Shown here in pieces: positions 39,075-47,818 of a DNA stretch of 64,000 nucleotides (position 1 is the stretch's first letter; each line of letters starts with the position of its first letter). The DNA comes from Polynucleobacter sp. 78F-HAINBA. Lineage in GTDB: Bacteria; Pseudomonadota; Gammaproteobacteria; Burkholderiales; Burkholderiaceae. The stretch lies in NCBI RefSeq assembly GCF_018882325.1, contig NZ_JACVOQ010000002.1:1-64000 (forward strand), in the 5' to 3' direction. The translations under genes and the position numbers were made by a program. The notes beneath the pieces are model-generated. The model did no database searches and was not told where the DNA came from. It worked only from the letters and a program-made list of their open reading frames with translations.

Positions 39075-39124
39075 AATAATGACTGTTCCCGTTTGTTTGC
39101 TTCAGTAAATTAGATACATCCCAA

Positions 39125-39140
39125 GGGCATATTTGATGCC
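39125..39140 (+). promoter_or_regulatory. Sigma-54-like (-24/-12) promoter of glnA
   Basis: GGGCATATTTGATGCC has the invariant GG (39126-39127) and GC (39138-39139) separated by exactly ten bases. The TGGCA-like half is preserved, and the -12 half reads ATGCC instead of TTGCW. Transcription would start near 39151, about 54 bp before glnA. Confidence 0.5.
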
Positions 39141-39204
39141 TGGAATAAACAAGGGTGTACACCTTAGGTTTGTATTCCGAATTTAGTTAATAGAGGAGAT
39201 TTGC

Positions 39205-40620
39205 ATGACGAAGACCGTCGCTGATGTGATGAAGTTAGTTAAAGAGAAAGAATGTACTTTCGTTGATTTCCGCTTTGTAGATACAAAGGGTAAAGAGCAA
39301 CACACAACAGTACCTATTTCCCATTTTGACGAAGACAAATTTGAGAGCGGTCATGCATTTGACGGTTCATCTATTGCTGGTTGGAAGGGTATTGAAGCTT
39401 CTGACATGTTGTTGATGCCTGATCCAACAGCTTGCTACATCGACCCATTCTATGAAGAGCCAACATTGGTAATCACATGTGATGTGATCGAGCCTTCAGA
39501 TGGCAAAGGTTACGACCGTGACCCACGTTCGATTGCGAAGCGTGCTGAGTCTTATTTGAAAAGCACTGGCCTAGGCGATACCGCTTACTTTGGTCCAGAG
39601 CCAGAATTCTTTATTTTTGACGGCGTCCGTTGGGGTGCTGACATGCAGGGTTGTTTCGTTAAGGTAGATTCTGAAGAGGCTCCATGGTCTTCAGCTGCTG
39701 AAATCGAAGGTGGTAATACTGGTCACCGTCCAGGCAAAAAAGGCGGCTACTTCCCAGTTGCTCCAGTAGATACATTCCAAGACATGCGCTCTGAAATGTG
39801 TTTGATCCTCGAATCTTTAGGCATTCCTGTCGAAGTACATCACCATGAAGTTGCTGGCCAAGGCCAAAACGAATTGGGTACTCGCTTTAGTACTTTAGTT
39901 GAGCGTGCTGACTGGACTATCTGGCAGAAGTATGTAATTCAAAACGTTGCGCACGCATACGGTAAGACAGCTACGTTTATGCCTAAGCCTATCGTTGGCG
40001 ACAACGGTTCTGGTATGCACGTTCACCAATCTATTTGGAAAAACGGCGAGAACTTGTTTGCTGGTAACGGCTACGCAGGCTTGTCAGAGTTCGCATTGTT
40101 CTACATCGGCGGCATCATCAAGCACGCTAAAGCATTGAATGCGATTACTAACCCAGGTACAAACTCATACAAGCGTCTGGTTCCAGGCTTTGAGGCTCCA
40201 GTGAAGTTGGCTTACTCAGCACGTAACCGTTCTGCTTCGATTCGTATTCCACACGTTTCAAGTCCTAAGGGTCGTCGTATTGAAACTCGTTTCCCTGATC
40301 CATTGGCTAACCCATACCTCTGCTTCGCAGCATTGATGATGGCAGGCTTGGATGGTGTTCAGAACAAGATTCACCCAGGTGAAGCTGCTGACAAAAACTT
40401 GTATGACTTGCCGCCAGAAGAGGATGCAAAGATCCCAACCGTTTGTGCAAGCTTGGAAGAAGCATTAGAAGCTTTGAACAAAGACCGTGAGTTCTTGACT
40501 CGTGGCGGTGTCTTTACAGACTCTATGATCGACGCATATATCGCTTTGAAGATGGAAGATGTCACACGTTTCCGTATGACTACTCATCCTATCGAATTCG
40601 ATATGTACTACTCCCTGTAA
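39205..40620 (+). CDS. glnA: Glutamine synthetase, type I
   Basis: GlnA makes glutamine from glutamate, ammonia and ATP in a dodecamer. The 471-residue length and sequence fit GSI-beta. The catalytic signature [17 protein letters not shown], the ATP-site segment [16 protein letters not shown] and the adenylylation-site region [10 protein letters not shown] (Tyr about 400) are all present. GAGGAG precedes the ATG. The control region carries two NtrC-type sites and a sigma-54-like promoter, and ntrB-ntrC follow. Regulation by the nitrogen two-component system is therefore expected. Confidence 0.98.
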   Translation: MTKTVADVMKLVKEKECTFVDFRFVDTKGKEQHTTVPISHFDEDKFESGHAFDGSSIAGWKGIEASDMLLMPDPTACYIDPFYEEPTLVITCDVIEPSDGKGYDRDPRSIAKRAESYLKSTGLGDTAYFGPEPEFFIFDGVRWGADMQGCFVKVDSEEAPWSSAAEIEGGNTGHRPGKKGGYFPVAPVDTFQDMRSEMCLILESLGIPVEVHHHEVAGQGQNELGTRFSTLVERADWTIWQKYVIQNVAHAYGKTATFMPKPIVGDNGSGMHVHQSIWKNGENLFAGNGYAGLSEFALFYIGGIIKHAKALNAITNPGTNSYKRLVPGFEAPVKLAYSARNRSASIRIPHVSSPKGRRIETRFPDPLANPYLCFAALMMAGLDGVQNKIHPGEAADKNLYDLPPEEDAKIPTVCASLEEALEALNKDREFLTRGGVFTDSMIDAYIALKMEDVTRFRMTTHPIEFDMYYSL

Positions 40621-40631
40621 GCGAAGGAGAA

Positions 40632-41768
40632 ATGTTGAGCGCAGGTCTGTTGCGCAATTCGTTCAAAGGGGCAGCTTCGGCTGCTCCTTTTTTTCCGACA
40701 TTGCTTGATCAGATGCCCAATGCCATCGTGGTATTTGAGGCTGAGAACCAACAATTGGTTTACGTGAACCCAGCTGCAGAGTCTGCACTGGATCTTTCGC
40801 GTAAATCTCTTGAGGGGCAATCTGTGCACAACTTGTTTGGCGATAACCAGTCTATTAAGCACATGATCGAAGAGGTGAAGCTTGGGCATGTGTCCGCTCA
40901 GCGTCAAGAGATGGTGTTGCATTCATTACCAGGTAGTATTCATCAAGAGTCGATTCCTGCGCACGTAGTCGTGGCTAGTCTTGAAGATCCAACTCTGATC
41001 ATGATGGAATGGTTTCCGATTGATCAGCAGTTACGAAGTGAGCGCGACGAACGCGTCACTCAGCAAGTTGAAGCTAATAAGCAGTTAATGCGCAACTTAG
41101 CGCATGAAATTAAGAATCCTTTGGGTGGCATTCGAGGTGCTGCTCAATTACTGGAGTTTGAACTTCCAGAAAAAGGCTTGCGTGAATACACCCAAGTCAT
41201 TATTAAAGAATCAGATCGTCTACAGAACTTGGTGGATAGATTACTCGCCCCACATCGTAAGGCGCACGCTATGGAATCCTTTAATGTCCATGAGGCATTG
41301 GAGCGCGTACGTAGCTTGGTCTTGGCGGAGTTTCCAAAAGGTTTGAGAATTATTCGGAACTACGACACCAGCCTGCCTGAGGTGCTCGGTGATCGTGAGC
41401 AGTTGATTCAGGCAGTCTTAAATATTGCCCACAATGCTGCTCAAGCCCTGTCAGAAGAAATACAGCAGGGCATTGCTCAAATTGAATTGAAAACGAGGGT
41501 GGCTCGCTCTGTAACCATTTCGAAGCAACGCTACAAAATGGCGATGGACTTGCATGTCATTGATAACGGACCTGGTATTCCAGAAGATATACGCGAGCGT
41601 ATTTTCTTCCCTCTAGTTTCTGGCAGAGATGGCGGCAGCGGTCTTGGGCTTACGCTGGCTCAAACTTTTGTGCAGCAGCACCAAGGCTTTATTGCTTGTG
41701 ACAGCCGTCCTGGACGGACTGATTTCCATATTCAAATTCCTTACCGTAGGCAGGAGAAAGCATTATGA
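40632..41768 (+). CDS. ntrB: Nitrogen regulation sensor kinase/phosphatase NtrB
   Basis: NtrB phosphorylates or dephosphorylates NtrC according to PII signals. The 378-residue protein has a PAS domain (about residues 25-130), the H-box NLAHEIKNPLGG with His158, and the ATPase domain with N box NIAHNAAQAL and G boxes DNGPGIP and GGSGLGLTL. The start at 40632 follows GAAGGAG, but the gap is only two bases; TTG at 40635 or a start after the hairpin (TTG near 40701, ATG 40712) are alternatives. A strong terminator hairpin lies over codons 12-20. The end overlaps the ntrC ATG. Confidence 0.93.
   Translation: MLSAGLLRNSFKGAASAAPFFPTLLDQMPNAIVVFEAENQQLVYVNPAAESALDLSRKSLEGQSVHNLFGDNQSIKHMIEEVKLGHVSAQRQEMVLHSLPGSIHQESIPAHVVVASLEDPTLIMMEWFPIDQQLRSERDERVTQQVEANKQLMRNLAHEIKNPLGGIRGAAQLLEFELPEKGLREYTQVIIKESDRLQNLVDRLLAPHRKAHAMESFNVHEALERVRSLVLAEFPKGLRIIRNYDTSLPEVLGDREQLIQAVLNIAHNAAQALSEEIQQGIAQIELKTRVARSVTISKQRYKMAMDLHVIDNGPGIPEDIRERIFFPLVSGRDGGSGLGLTLAQTFVQQHQGFIACDSRPGRTDFHIQIPYRRQEKAL
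40665..40694 (+). terminator. Rho-independent terminator inside the 5' end of ntrB
   Basis: AAAGGGGCAGC (40665-40675) and GCTGCTCCTTT (40680-40690) form an 11-bp stem with one G-T pair, closed by C(TTCG)G, an extra-stable tetraloop. It is followed directly by a run of seven T. It lies 45 bp past the glnA stop, within ntrB if translation starts at 40632. It probably limits ntrB-ntrC expression relative to glnA. Confidence 0.75.
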
Positions 41769-43216
41769 AACCCGTTTGGATCGTGGATGATGATCAATCT
41801 ATTCGTTGGGTCTTAGAGAAGGCGCTGACTCGTGAGAATATTCCCCATAAGAGTTTCTCCAATCCGAATGATGTGCTCGATGCGCTGGAGAAGGATGTTC
41901 CGCAAGTATTGATTTCTGATATTCGGATGCCACGTGGTAATGGTTTAGATCTTCTGCAAAACGTAAAAGAAAGTTATCCGATGTTGCCGGTCATTATCAT
42001 GACGGCATACTCAGATTTAGATTCGGCAGTTTCATCATTCCAAGGTGGAGCATTTGAATATCTCACTAAGCCATTTGATATTGATAAGGCTGTAGAGCTT
42101 ATTCGTCGTGCTATGGAGCAGAGCGAGCGCAATCAATCAGGTAACAAAGAGATGAATGGCTGGAGACAAGACTCCACTGAAATTATTGGCCAAGCTCCCG
42201 CAATGCAGGAAGTTTTCCGTGCCATTGGTCGCTTGGCTCAGTCTCATTCAACAGTCTTAATTACCGGTGAATCTGGCACTGGTAAAGAGTTGGTTGCCCA
42301 AGCATTACATAAACACAGTCCTCGCGCTAAGGGCCCATTTGTGGCTTTTAGTACTGCGGCAGTGCCTAAGGATTTACTGGAGTCAGAGTTATTCGGTCAT
42401 GAGCGTGGGGCTTTTCCTGGAGCATTAACTTTGCGTCGCGGACGTTTTGAGCAGGCTGATGGCGGCACTTTATTCCTAGATGAGATCGGGGATATTCCAT
42501 TTGATCTGCAAACTCGCTTATTGCGTGCATTAACCGACGGTCACTTTTATCGCGTTGGTGGGCAGGATCCTATCAAAGCAAATGTGCGCATCATTGCTTC
42601 AACTCACCAAAATTTAGAAGCCCGTGTTGCTGCTGGTGCTTTCCGTGAAGATTTACTGCATCGCTTAAATGTGATTCGTTTGCGGATGCCAGCCTTGCGC
42701 GAGCGTGCTGAGGATATTCCAGTTCTAGCACGCCACTTTATGTTGTCTTGCGCTAAGTCTTTAGGCGTAGAGTCTAAAAAACTATCGGATGATGTTTTAA
42801 AAGAAATCAGCGTTATGCCATTTCCAGGTAACGTGCGCCAATTAGAAAACCTCTGCCATTGGTTAACCGTAATGACCCCATCTAATGTGATTGGGGTAAG
42901 TGATTTACCGGCTGACATTTTGGCGGAAGCTAGTGAGCAACCTGTTTTGTTGCAGGGCGAATCTAGCCCCTCGACTCCAGTTGCCGTTAGAGGCGCTTCG
43001 GTAGATTGGGAGGGTGGTTTAGGGCGACTGGCAGTCAAAATGCTTCAAGACGGCGACGCGGAAGTGTATGACGTTCTCTGCTCTAAGTTTGAAAAAGCAG
43101 TGCTGCAAGCAGCCCTAGAGGTCACTCGTGGAAGGCGAGTTGAGGCAGCCCAGCGCCTTGGTATTGGCCGCAATACGATCACCCGTAAATTGCAGGAGCT
43201 CGGCATTGATGGCTGA
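41765..43216 (+). CDS. ntrC: Nitrogen regulation response regulator NtrC (GAFPGA variant)
   Basis: NtrC is the enhancer-binding activator of nitrogen genes. The 483-residue protein has a receiver domain with phospho-acceptor Asp52 (ISDIRMPRG), an AAA+ domain with Walker A GESGTGKE (168-175) and Walker [12 protein letters not shown], and a C-terminal Fis-type helix-turn-helix ([20 protein letters not shown]). The sigma-54 contact loop reads GAFPGA (residues 215-220) instead of GAFTGA. The rest of the AAA+ domain looks intact. The stop overlaps the xth start by 8 bp. Operon: glnA-ntrB-ntrC. Confidence 0.95.
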   Translation: MKPVWIVDDDQSIRWVLEKALTRENIPHKSFSNPNDVLDALEKDVPQVLISDIRMPRGNGLDLLQNVKESYPMLPVIIMTAYSDLDSAVSSFQGGAFEYLTKPFDIDKAVELIRRAMEQSERNQSGNKEMNGWRQDSTEIIGQAPAMQEVFRAIGRLAQSHSTVLITGESGTGKELVAQALHKHSPRAKGPFVAFSTAAVPKDLLESELFGHERGAFPGALTLRRGRFEQADGGTLFLDEIGDIPFDLQTRLLRALTDGHFYRVGGQDPIKANVRIIASTHQNLEARVAAGAFREDLLHRLNVIRLRMPALRERAEDIPVLARHFMLSCAKSLGVESKKLSDDVLKEISVMPFPGNVRQLENLCHWLTVMTPSNVIGVSDLPADILAEASEQPVLLQGESSPSTPVAVRGASVDWEGGLGRLAVKMLQDGDAEVYDVLCSKFEKAVLQAALEVTRGRRVEAAQRLGIGRNTITRKLQELGIDG

Positions 43217-44054
43217 TTCGATTCGAATAGCAGCCTGGAATGTCAACTCACTAAAGGTTCGTTTACCTCACGTACTCAAGTGGTTACAGGATCAAGAAAA
43301 AGCGAAGAAGCCAATTGACGCTCTTTGCCTTCAAGAACTCAAATTGACTGATGATAAGTATCCGCACAAAGAACTAGAGGAGGCAGGGTACATCAGCATT
43401 GCTGCCGGACAAAAGACCTATAACGGTGTCGCCATCATTGTTCGCAAAGCGGCATTAGCGCCGATTGCTACAGATCATGAAACTACTTTCTTAAAGCCTA
43501 TTAGAAATATTCCCGGAAATGCGGATGAACAACAGCGCATCTTGGCTGCTACCGTTTGCTTCAAGGGCATGCAGCCGATTCGTCTGGTGTCGGCATATTT
43601 TCCCAATGGACAATCGCCCGATAGCGATAAATTCCAATACAAGTTGGGATGGCTTGCAGCGCTTGAAGATTGGTTAAAAGAAGAGTTAACTCAAAATACC
43701 CGTTTAGCGCTCTTAGGCGACTTTAATATTGCACCTACCGATGATGATGTGCATGATCCGTCTAAGTGGATTGGCCAGAATCTTGTATCCCCACCAGAGC
43801 GAGAAGCTTTTCAGAAGCTCCTCGATTTGGGCTTCACAGATTCATTCCGAATGTTCGAGCAGGCGCCTAAATCCTTTAGCTGGTGGGATTACCGCATGAT
43901 GGGCTTCAGAAGAAACGCCGGCATGCGGATTGATCACGTTCTGCTGAGTGACGCGCTTAAGGAAAAATGCAGCGCGAGTGTCATTGACAAAGAGCCCCGC
44001 ACTTGGGAGCAGCCTTCAGATCACACTCCAGTGATCGCTGAAATCAAAGCCTAG
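43209..44054 (+). CDS. xth: Exodeoxyribonuclease III
   Basis: ExoIII is an AP endonuclease and 3'-5' exonuclease for base excision repair. The 281-residue protein starts IRIAAWNVNSLKVRLPH, has the metal-binding Glu in LCLQELKL, the GDFNIAPTDDDV segment and the terminal catalytic SDHTPVIAEI. ATG at 43209 overlaps the ntrC stop by 8 bp; an upstream in-frame start inside ntrC would add 27 unrelated residues. It is convergent with prlC, with 9 bp between stops. Confidence 0.95.
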   Translation: MADSIRIAAWNVNSLKVRLPHVLKWLQDQEKAKKPIDALCLQELKLTDDKYPHKELEEAGYISIAAGQKTYNGVAIIVRKAALAPIATDHETTFLKPIRNIPGNADEQQRILAATVCFKGMQPIRLVSAYFPNGQSPDSDKFQYKLGWLAALEDWLKEELTQNTRLALLGDFNIAPTDDDVHDPSKWIGQNLVSPPEREAFQKLLDLGFTDSFRMFEQAPKSFSWWDYRMMGFRRNAGMRIDHVLLSDALKEKCSASVIDKEPRTWEQPSDHTPVIAEIKA

Positions 44055-44063
44055 ATCGCCCAA

Positions 44064-46196
44064 TTACTGAGTTACTAGACCACCGTGGCGAAGTAGTGCA
44101 TCAATGCTTGGCTCCCGACCTCTAAATGCTTTAAAGGACTCAGCAGCGGGGCGGCTACCACCTACCTCTAGAATTTCGGTCCGATAGCGCTTGCCGGTCT
44201 CAATATCGAGGATGCTGCCCGTTAGCTTGGCCGACTCTTCAAAGGCGGCATAAACGTCGGCCGAAAGTACTTCAGCCCATTTATAGCTGTAATAACCTGC
44301 AGCGTAGCCACCTGCAAAAATATGGCTAAAGGTATTGATCCAGCGGGAGAGGGTTGGCTGAGGTATGACATTGAACTGATCTGCAATACTCCGGGAGAGG
44401 TTCAGCACGGCTTGTCCCTGAGCATTCTTGGGATCAAGGCTCGAGTGCAGGCGCCAATCGGTTAATGACATCACGACTTGGCGCAGGGTCATAGAACCAT
44501 TTTGGAAATTCTTTGCAGCGAGCATTTTGTTGAATAGTTCCTTAGGAAGTGCCTTGCCAGTTTCAGCATGAGCAGTCATCTTTTCCAAGACTTCCCATTC
44601 CCAGCAAAAATTTTCCATAAACTGACTTGGCAATTCGACAGCATCCCATTCCACACCATTAATGCCGGATACGCCTAAGGCGCTTACTTGCGTTAAGAGG
44701 TGATGCAAACCATGGCCGCTTTCATGGAAGAGGGTGATGACATCATCATGAGTGATAGTTGGTTGCCGCAACACCCCATCTACTTTTACTGGCGGTGCAA
44801 AATTACAGACTAAATATGCTACCGGTACTTGAATTTCACCACTTGGTAGTACTCGACGACCACGCGCATCATCCATCCAGGCGCCACCGCGCTTGCCAGG
44901 TCTAGCGTAGGGGTCTAAGTAAAAGTATGCAACTATTTGGTCTTCAGAATTTTTAACCGAGAAAGATTGAACGTCTGCATGCCATGTTGGAAGATCAGAA
45001 CTCTCAATTTTCACGCCAAACAAAGTTTGAATGACGCCAAATAAGCCTTCCAATACTTTAGGTAAGGGGAAATATTGCTTCAGCTCATTTTCAGAAAATG
45101 CATAACGCTCATGCTTTAATCTTTCTGATGCAAAAGCAATATCCCATGGCTCTAATCCATCGACAATAGCGAGTTCAGATTTGGCGAATGCAGAAAGCTC
45201 TTGCCAGTCTTTAAGAGCAAAGGGTTTTGCTTTCTGTGCAAAGTTGGTCAGGAAAGCATCGACTTCCTCAACATCATTTGCCATCTTTGGTGCCAGACTC
45301 AAGGCTGCGTAATTTTTAAATCCCAGCATGACCGCTTCTTCATCACGCAGTTTCAGCTGCTCGAGCATATTCTGCGTGTTATCCCAATCCATTTTTCCTT
45401 GAGCGTACTCGGGAGCCAATTCAGAAGCTCGCGTTACATAGGCTTCATACATTAGGCGGCGCAGTGACCGGCTCTCGGAGTACTGCATCACTGGATAATA
45501 GGATGGGAAATGCAACGAAAATGCCCAGCCTTGAAGCTTCTTCTGTTGGGCAAGATCGGCGGCCGCAGCGATGGCGTCTTCTGGCAAGCCCTTCAAGTCT
45601 GCCTCATCTGTAATGACATGCACAAAGCTATCCGTTGCATCCAAAACATGATCAGAGAATGCTTTGCCTAGCAATGCTTGCTCATCCTGAATCGCGGCGA
45701 AGCGGGGCTTTTGTGAATCAGCTAGCTCTGCACCGCCAAGACGAAAATCTCTTAATGAGTTTTCTATTACTTTTTTCTGGGCTGTAGATAGCTTTGCGTA
45801 ACCAGAGCTTTGACTTAGTTCTTTGAACTTTTGATACAGCGCTAGATTTTGACCCAGGTTAGAAAAAAATGCAGTTACCTTGGGCATCATCTCACCGTAG
45901 GCTGCCCTAAGTTCTGGGGTGTCTGCCACACTATTCAAGTGAGAAATTACCCCCCATGATCTACTGAGCGCTTCAGTTGCATCTTCAAGCGGTTCAAGTA
46001 AGTCATCCCAACTTGCTGGAGTTCTTGGATCGACTGCATGAGCTACCGCTTTTTCTGCTTGCGCCAGCAGGAAATCAATTGCAGGCTCAATGTCTGAGGG
46101 TTTTACTTCAGAGTAGGTGCAAATACCTCTCCCAAATGAAATGAGTGGATTCTTTTGGAGTTCAGCAGAAGGCTTTAAAGGTATTGATGTAGTCAT
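44064..46196 (-). CDS. prlC: Oligopeptidase A (M3 metallopeptidase)
   Basis: PrlC degrades short cytoplasmic peptides, including cleaved signal peptides. The 710-residue protein has the zinc motif FHESGHGLHHLL (HExxH) followed by the third-ligand region GVEWDAVELPSQFMENF with its Glu. Length is slightly above E. coli OpdA (680). It lies downstream of folD on the same strand with a 68-bp gap in which nothing notable is seen. Confidence 0.95.
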   Translation of the reverse strand: MTTSIPLKPSAELQKNPLISFGRGICTYSEVKPSDIEPAIDFLLAQAEKAVAHAVDPRTPASWDDLLEPLEDATEALSRSWGVISHLNSVADTPELRAAYGEMMPKVTAFFSNLGQNLALYQKFKELSQSSGYAKLSTAQKKVIENSLRDFRLGGAELADSQKPRFAAIQDEQALLGKAFSDHVLDATDSFVHVITDEADLKGLPEDAIAAAADLAQQKKLQGWAFSLHFPSYYPVMQYSESRSLRRLMYEAYVTRASELAPEYAQGKMDWDNTQNMLEQLKLRDEEAVMLGFKNYAALSLAPKMANDVEEVDAFLTNFAQKAKPFALKDWQELSAFAKSELAIVDGLEPWDIAFASERLKHERYAFSENELKQYFPLPKVLEGLFGVIQTLFGVKIESSDLPTWHADVQSFSVKNSEDQIVAYFYLDPYARPGKRGGAWMDDARGRRVLPSGEIQVPVAYLVCNFAPPVKVDGVLRQPTITHDDVITLFHESGHGLHHLLTQVSALGVSGINGVEWDAVELPSQFMENFCWEWEVLEKMTAHAETGKALPKELFNKMLAAKNFQNGSMTLRQVVMSLTDWRLHSSLDPKNAQGQAVLNLSRSIADQFNVIPQPTLSRWINTFSHIFAGGYAAGYYSYKWAEVLSADVYAAFEESAKLTGSILDIETGKRYRTEILEVGGSRPAAESFKAFRGREPSIDALLRHGGLVTQ

Positions 46197-46264
46197 CCCT
46201 ATAGCTTAATGGACGATGCCAACTTTTGCTATTTAGACATCAATAGCCGCCAAGATAGAAAGGG

Positions 46265-47125
46265 CTAGTTAGACGGCTTAGCTGCTTTCTCTGCTGCTTC
46301 TAGAGTGTTCATGAGCAGCATCGTGATGGTCATTGGGCCTACACCGCCTGGTACAGGGGTAATCCAGCCAGCGACATATTGAGCTGCATCAAAATCCACG
46401 TCGCCGCAGAGCTTGCCATCAGGCATGCGATTAATGCCCACATCGATTACAACGGCACCATTCTTCACCATATCACCGGTGATCATTTTGGGTTTGCCGG
46501 TGGCGACCACCAAGATATCCGCATCTTTAGTATGGTGGGCTAAGTCACGAGTCTTGCTATTGCAAATCGTCACAGTAGCGCCTGCTTGCAACAAGAGCAT
46601 TGCCATCGGTTTACCAACAATATTCGATGCACCTACGATCACTGCGCGCGCGCCGCGAATCGGGTATTCAATACTCTCCAGTATCTTCATGCAGCCATAC
46701 GGCGTGCAGGGTTTGAATTCAGGCTGACCAACCATTAAGGCGCCAGCGTTAGCTACGTGAAAGCCATCCACATCTTTTTCTGGAGCAATTGTCTCTAGAA
46801 CACGCTCAGCCGCAATATGTTCAGGAAGAGGGAGTTGAACCAAGATTCCATGAATAGCGGGGTCAGCATTGAGTGTGGCAATACGAGCAAGTAACTCTTC
46901 TTCACCTAACTCGGCCGAATAGCGCTCGAGTACAGAATGAAAACCAACATCTTCACAGGCTTTCACTTTGTTTCTGACATAAACCTGACTAGCAGGATTT
47001 TCACCAACAACAATTACTGCTAAACCGGGTCTGACACCTTTGGCGGTGACGATGGCTCCACGCGCTGCAATCTCAGTGCGTAATTTTTTAGATAGGGCGA
47101 CACCGTCGAGTAGCTGTGCAGGCAT
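46265..47125 (-). CDS. folD: Bifunctional methylenetetrahydrofolate dehydrogenase/cyclohydrolase FolD
   Basis: FolD interconverts 5,10-methylene-THF, 5,10-methenyl-THF and 10-formyl-THF. The 286-residue protein has the folate-site Lys in [14 protein letters not shown], the QLPLPEHI segment, KDVDGFH and the NADP-binding [14 protein letters not shown], then the C-terminal [10 protein letters not shown]. No Shine-Dalgarno precedes the ATG (the minus strand reads TAATCCCCCCT), and it starts 8 bp after the response regulator stop. Coupled translation is therefore likely. Confidence 0.96.
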   Translation of the reverse strand: MPAQLLDGVALSKKLRTEIAARGAIVTAKGVRPGLAVIVVGENPASQVYVRNKVKACEDVGFHSVLERYSAELGEEELLARIATLNADPAIHGILVQLPLPEHIAAERVLETIAPEKDVDGFHVANAGALMVGQPEFKPCTPYGCMKILESIEYPIRGARAVIVGASNIVGKPMAMLLLQAGATVTICNSKTRDLAHHTKDADILVVATGKPKMITGDMVKNGAVVIDVGINRMPDGKLCGDVDFDAAQYVAGWITPVPGGVGPMTITMLLMNTLEAAEKAAKPSN

Positions 47126-47133
47126 AGGGGGGA

Positions 47134-47781
47134 TTAATTGGGTTGTGGGTCTGAGAGCGCTAAGCGGAGCAAGTCTGCAACGGTATTCACGTTGAGCTTT
47201 TCCATAATGTTGGCGCGGTGTGCTTCAACCGTTTTGATAGAGATACCAAGATCATCTGCAATCTGCTTATTCAAACGACCTGCAACAATGCGCTCGAGAA
47301 CTTGGCGCTCGCGGCCAGTTAATTTGCTCAACAGGCTTTGGGTAATCTTGCGTTGGCTTGCTTGTGAGTAATCGATCCGTGCTTTAGCAAGCATGCGATC
47401 TACTAAACCACAGAGATCATTTTCTTTAAAAGGTTTTTCAATGAAATCGACTGCGCCACGTTTCATGGTTGACACTGCCATTGAGACATCACCATGACCT
47501 GTGATGAATGCAACTGGCATTGGTAGATTTTCACTAATCAAACGTTCTTGTAATTCAAGACCAGACATGCCTGACATGCGGACATCTAAGATAGCGCAAG
47601 AGATCGTCGATTTATCCGTGCTTTGTAGTGACTGCAAAAATCGCTCGGCACTTGCATGACAGCGAACAACATAACCATTGCTTTCTAGCAACCAGGTGAG
47701 GGAATCACGGACTGCTTCGTCGTCATCCACAACATAAACCACTTCAGCTTGATTGGGTTTGGTGGCGGCACTTATGTTCAT
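47134..47781 (-). CDS. FixJ-type LuxR-family response regulator
   Basis: The 215-residue protein has a receiver domain ([14 protein letters not shown]; phospho-acceptor Asp66 in [22 protein letters not shown]) and a C-terminal LuxR/FixJ helix-turn-helix ([32 protein letters not shown]). It is the obvious partner of the PAS histidine kinase encoded 37 bp upstream. FixJ-like regulators usually activate sigma-70 promoters. The target is unknown; the divergent aceE promoter with its inverted repeat is one candidate. Confidence 0.92.
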   Translation of the reverse strand: MNISAATKPNQAEVVYVVDDDEAVRDSLTWLLESNGYVVRCHASAERFLQSLQSTDKSTISCAILDVRMSGMSGLELQERLISENLPMPVAFITGHGDVSMAVSTMKRGAVDFIEKPFKENDLCGLVDRMLAKARIDYSQASQRKITQSLLSKLTGRERQVLERIVAGRLNKQIADDLGISIKTVEAHRANIMEKLNVNTVADLLRLALSDPQPN

Positions 47782-47818
47782 ATTGGCTCTCGCAGATAAA
47801 TCTAAAAAAATGCATTAA

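Noticed and set aside
47126-47133. C-run before folD as a regulatory site
   Set aside because: It is only the 8-bp junction between two coupled genes; nothing beyond missing Shine-Dalgarno is supported.
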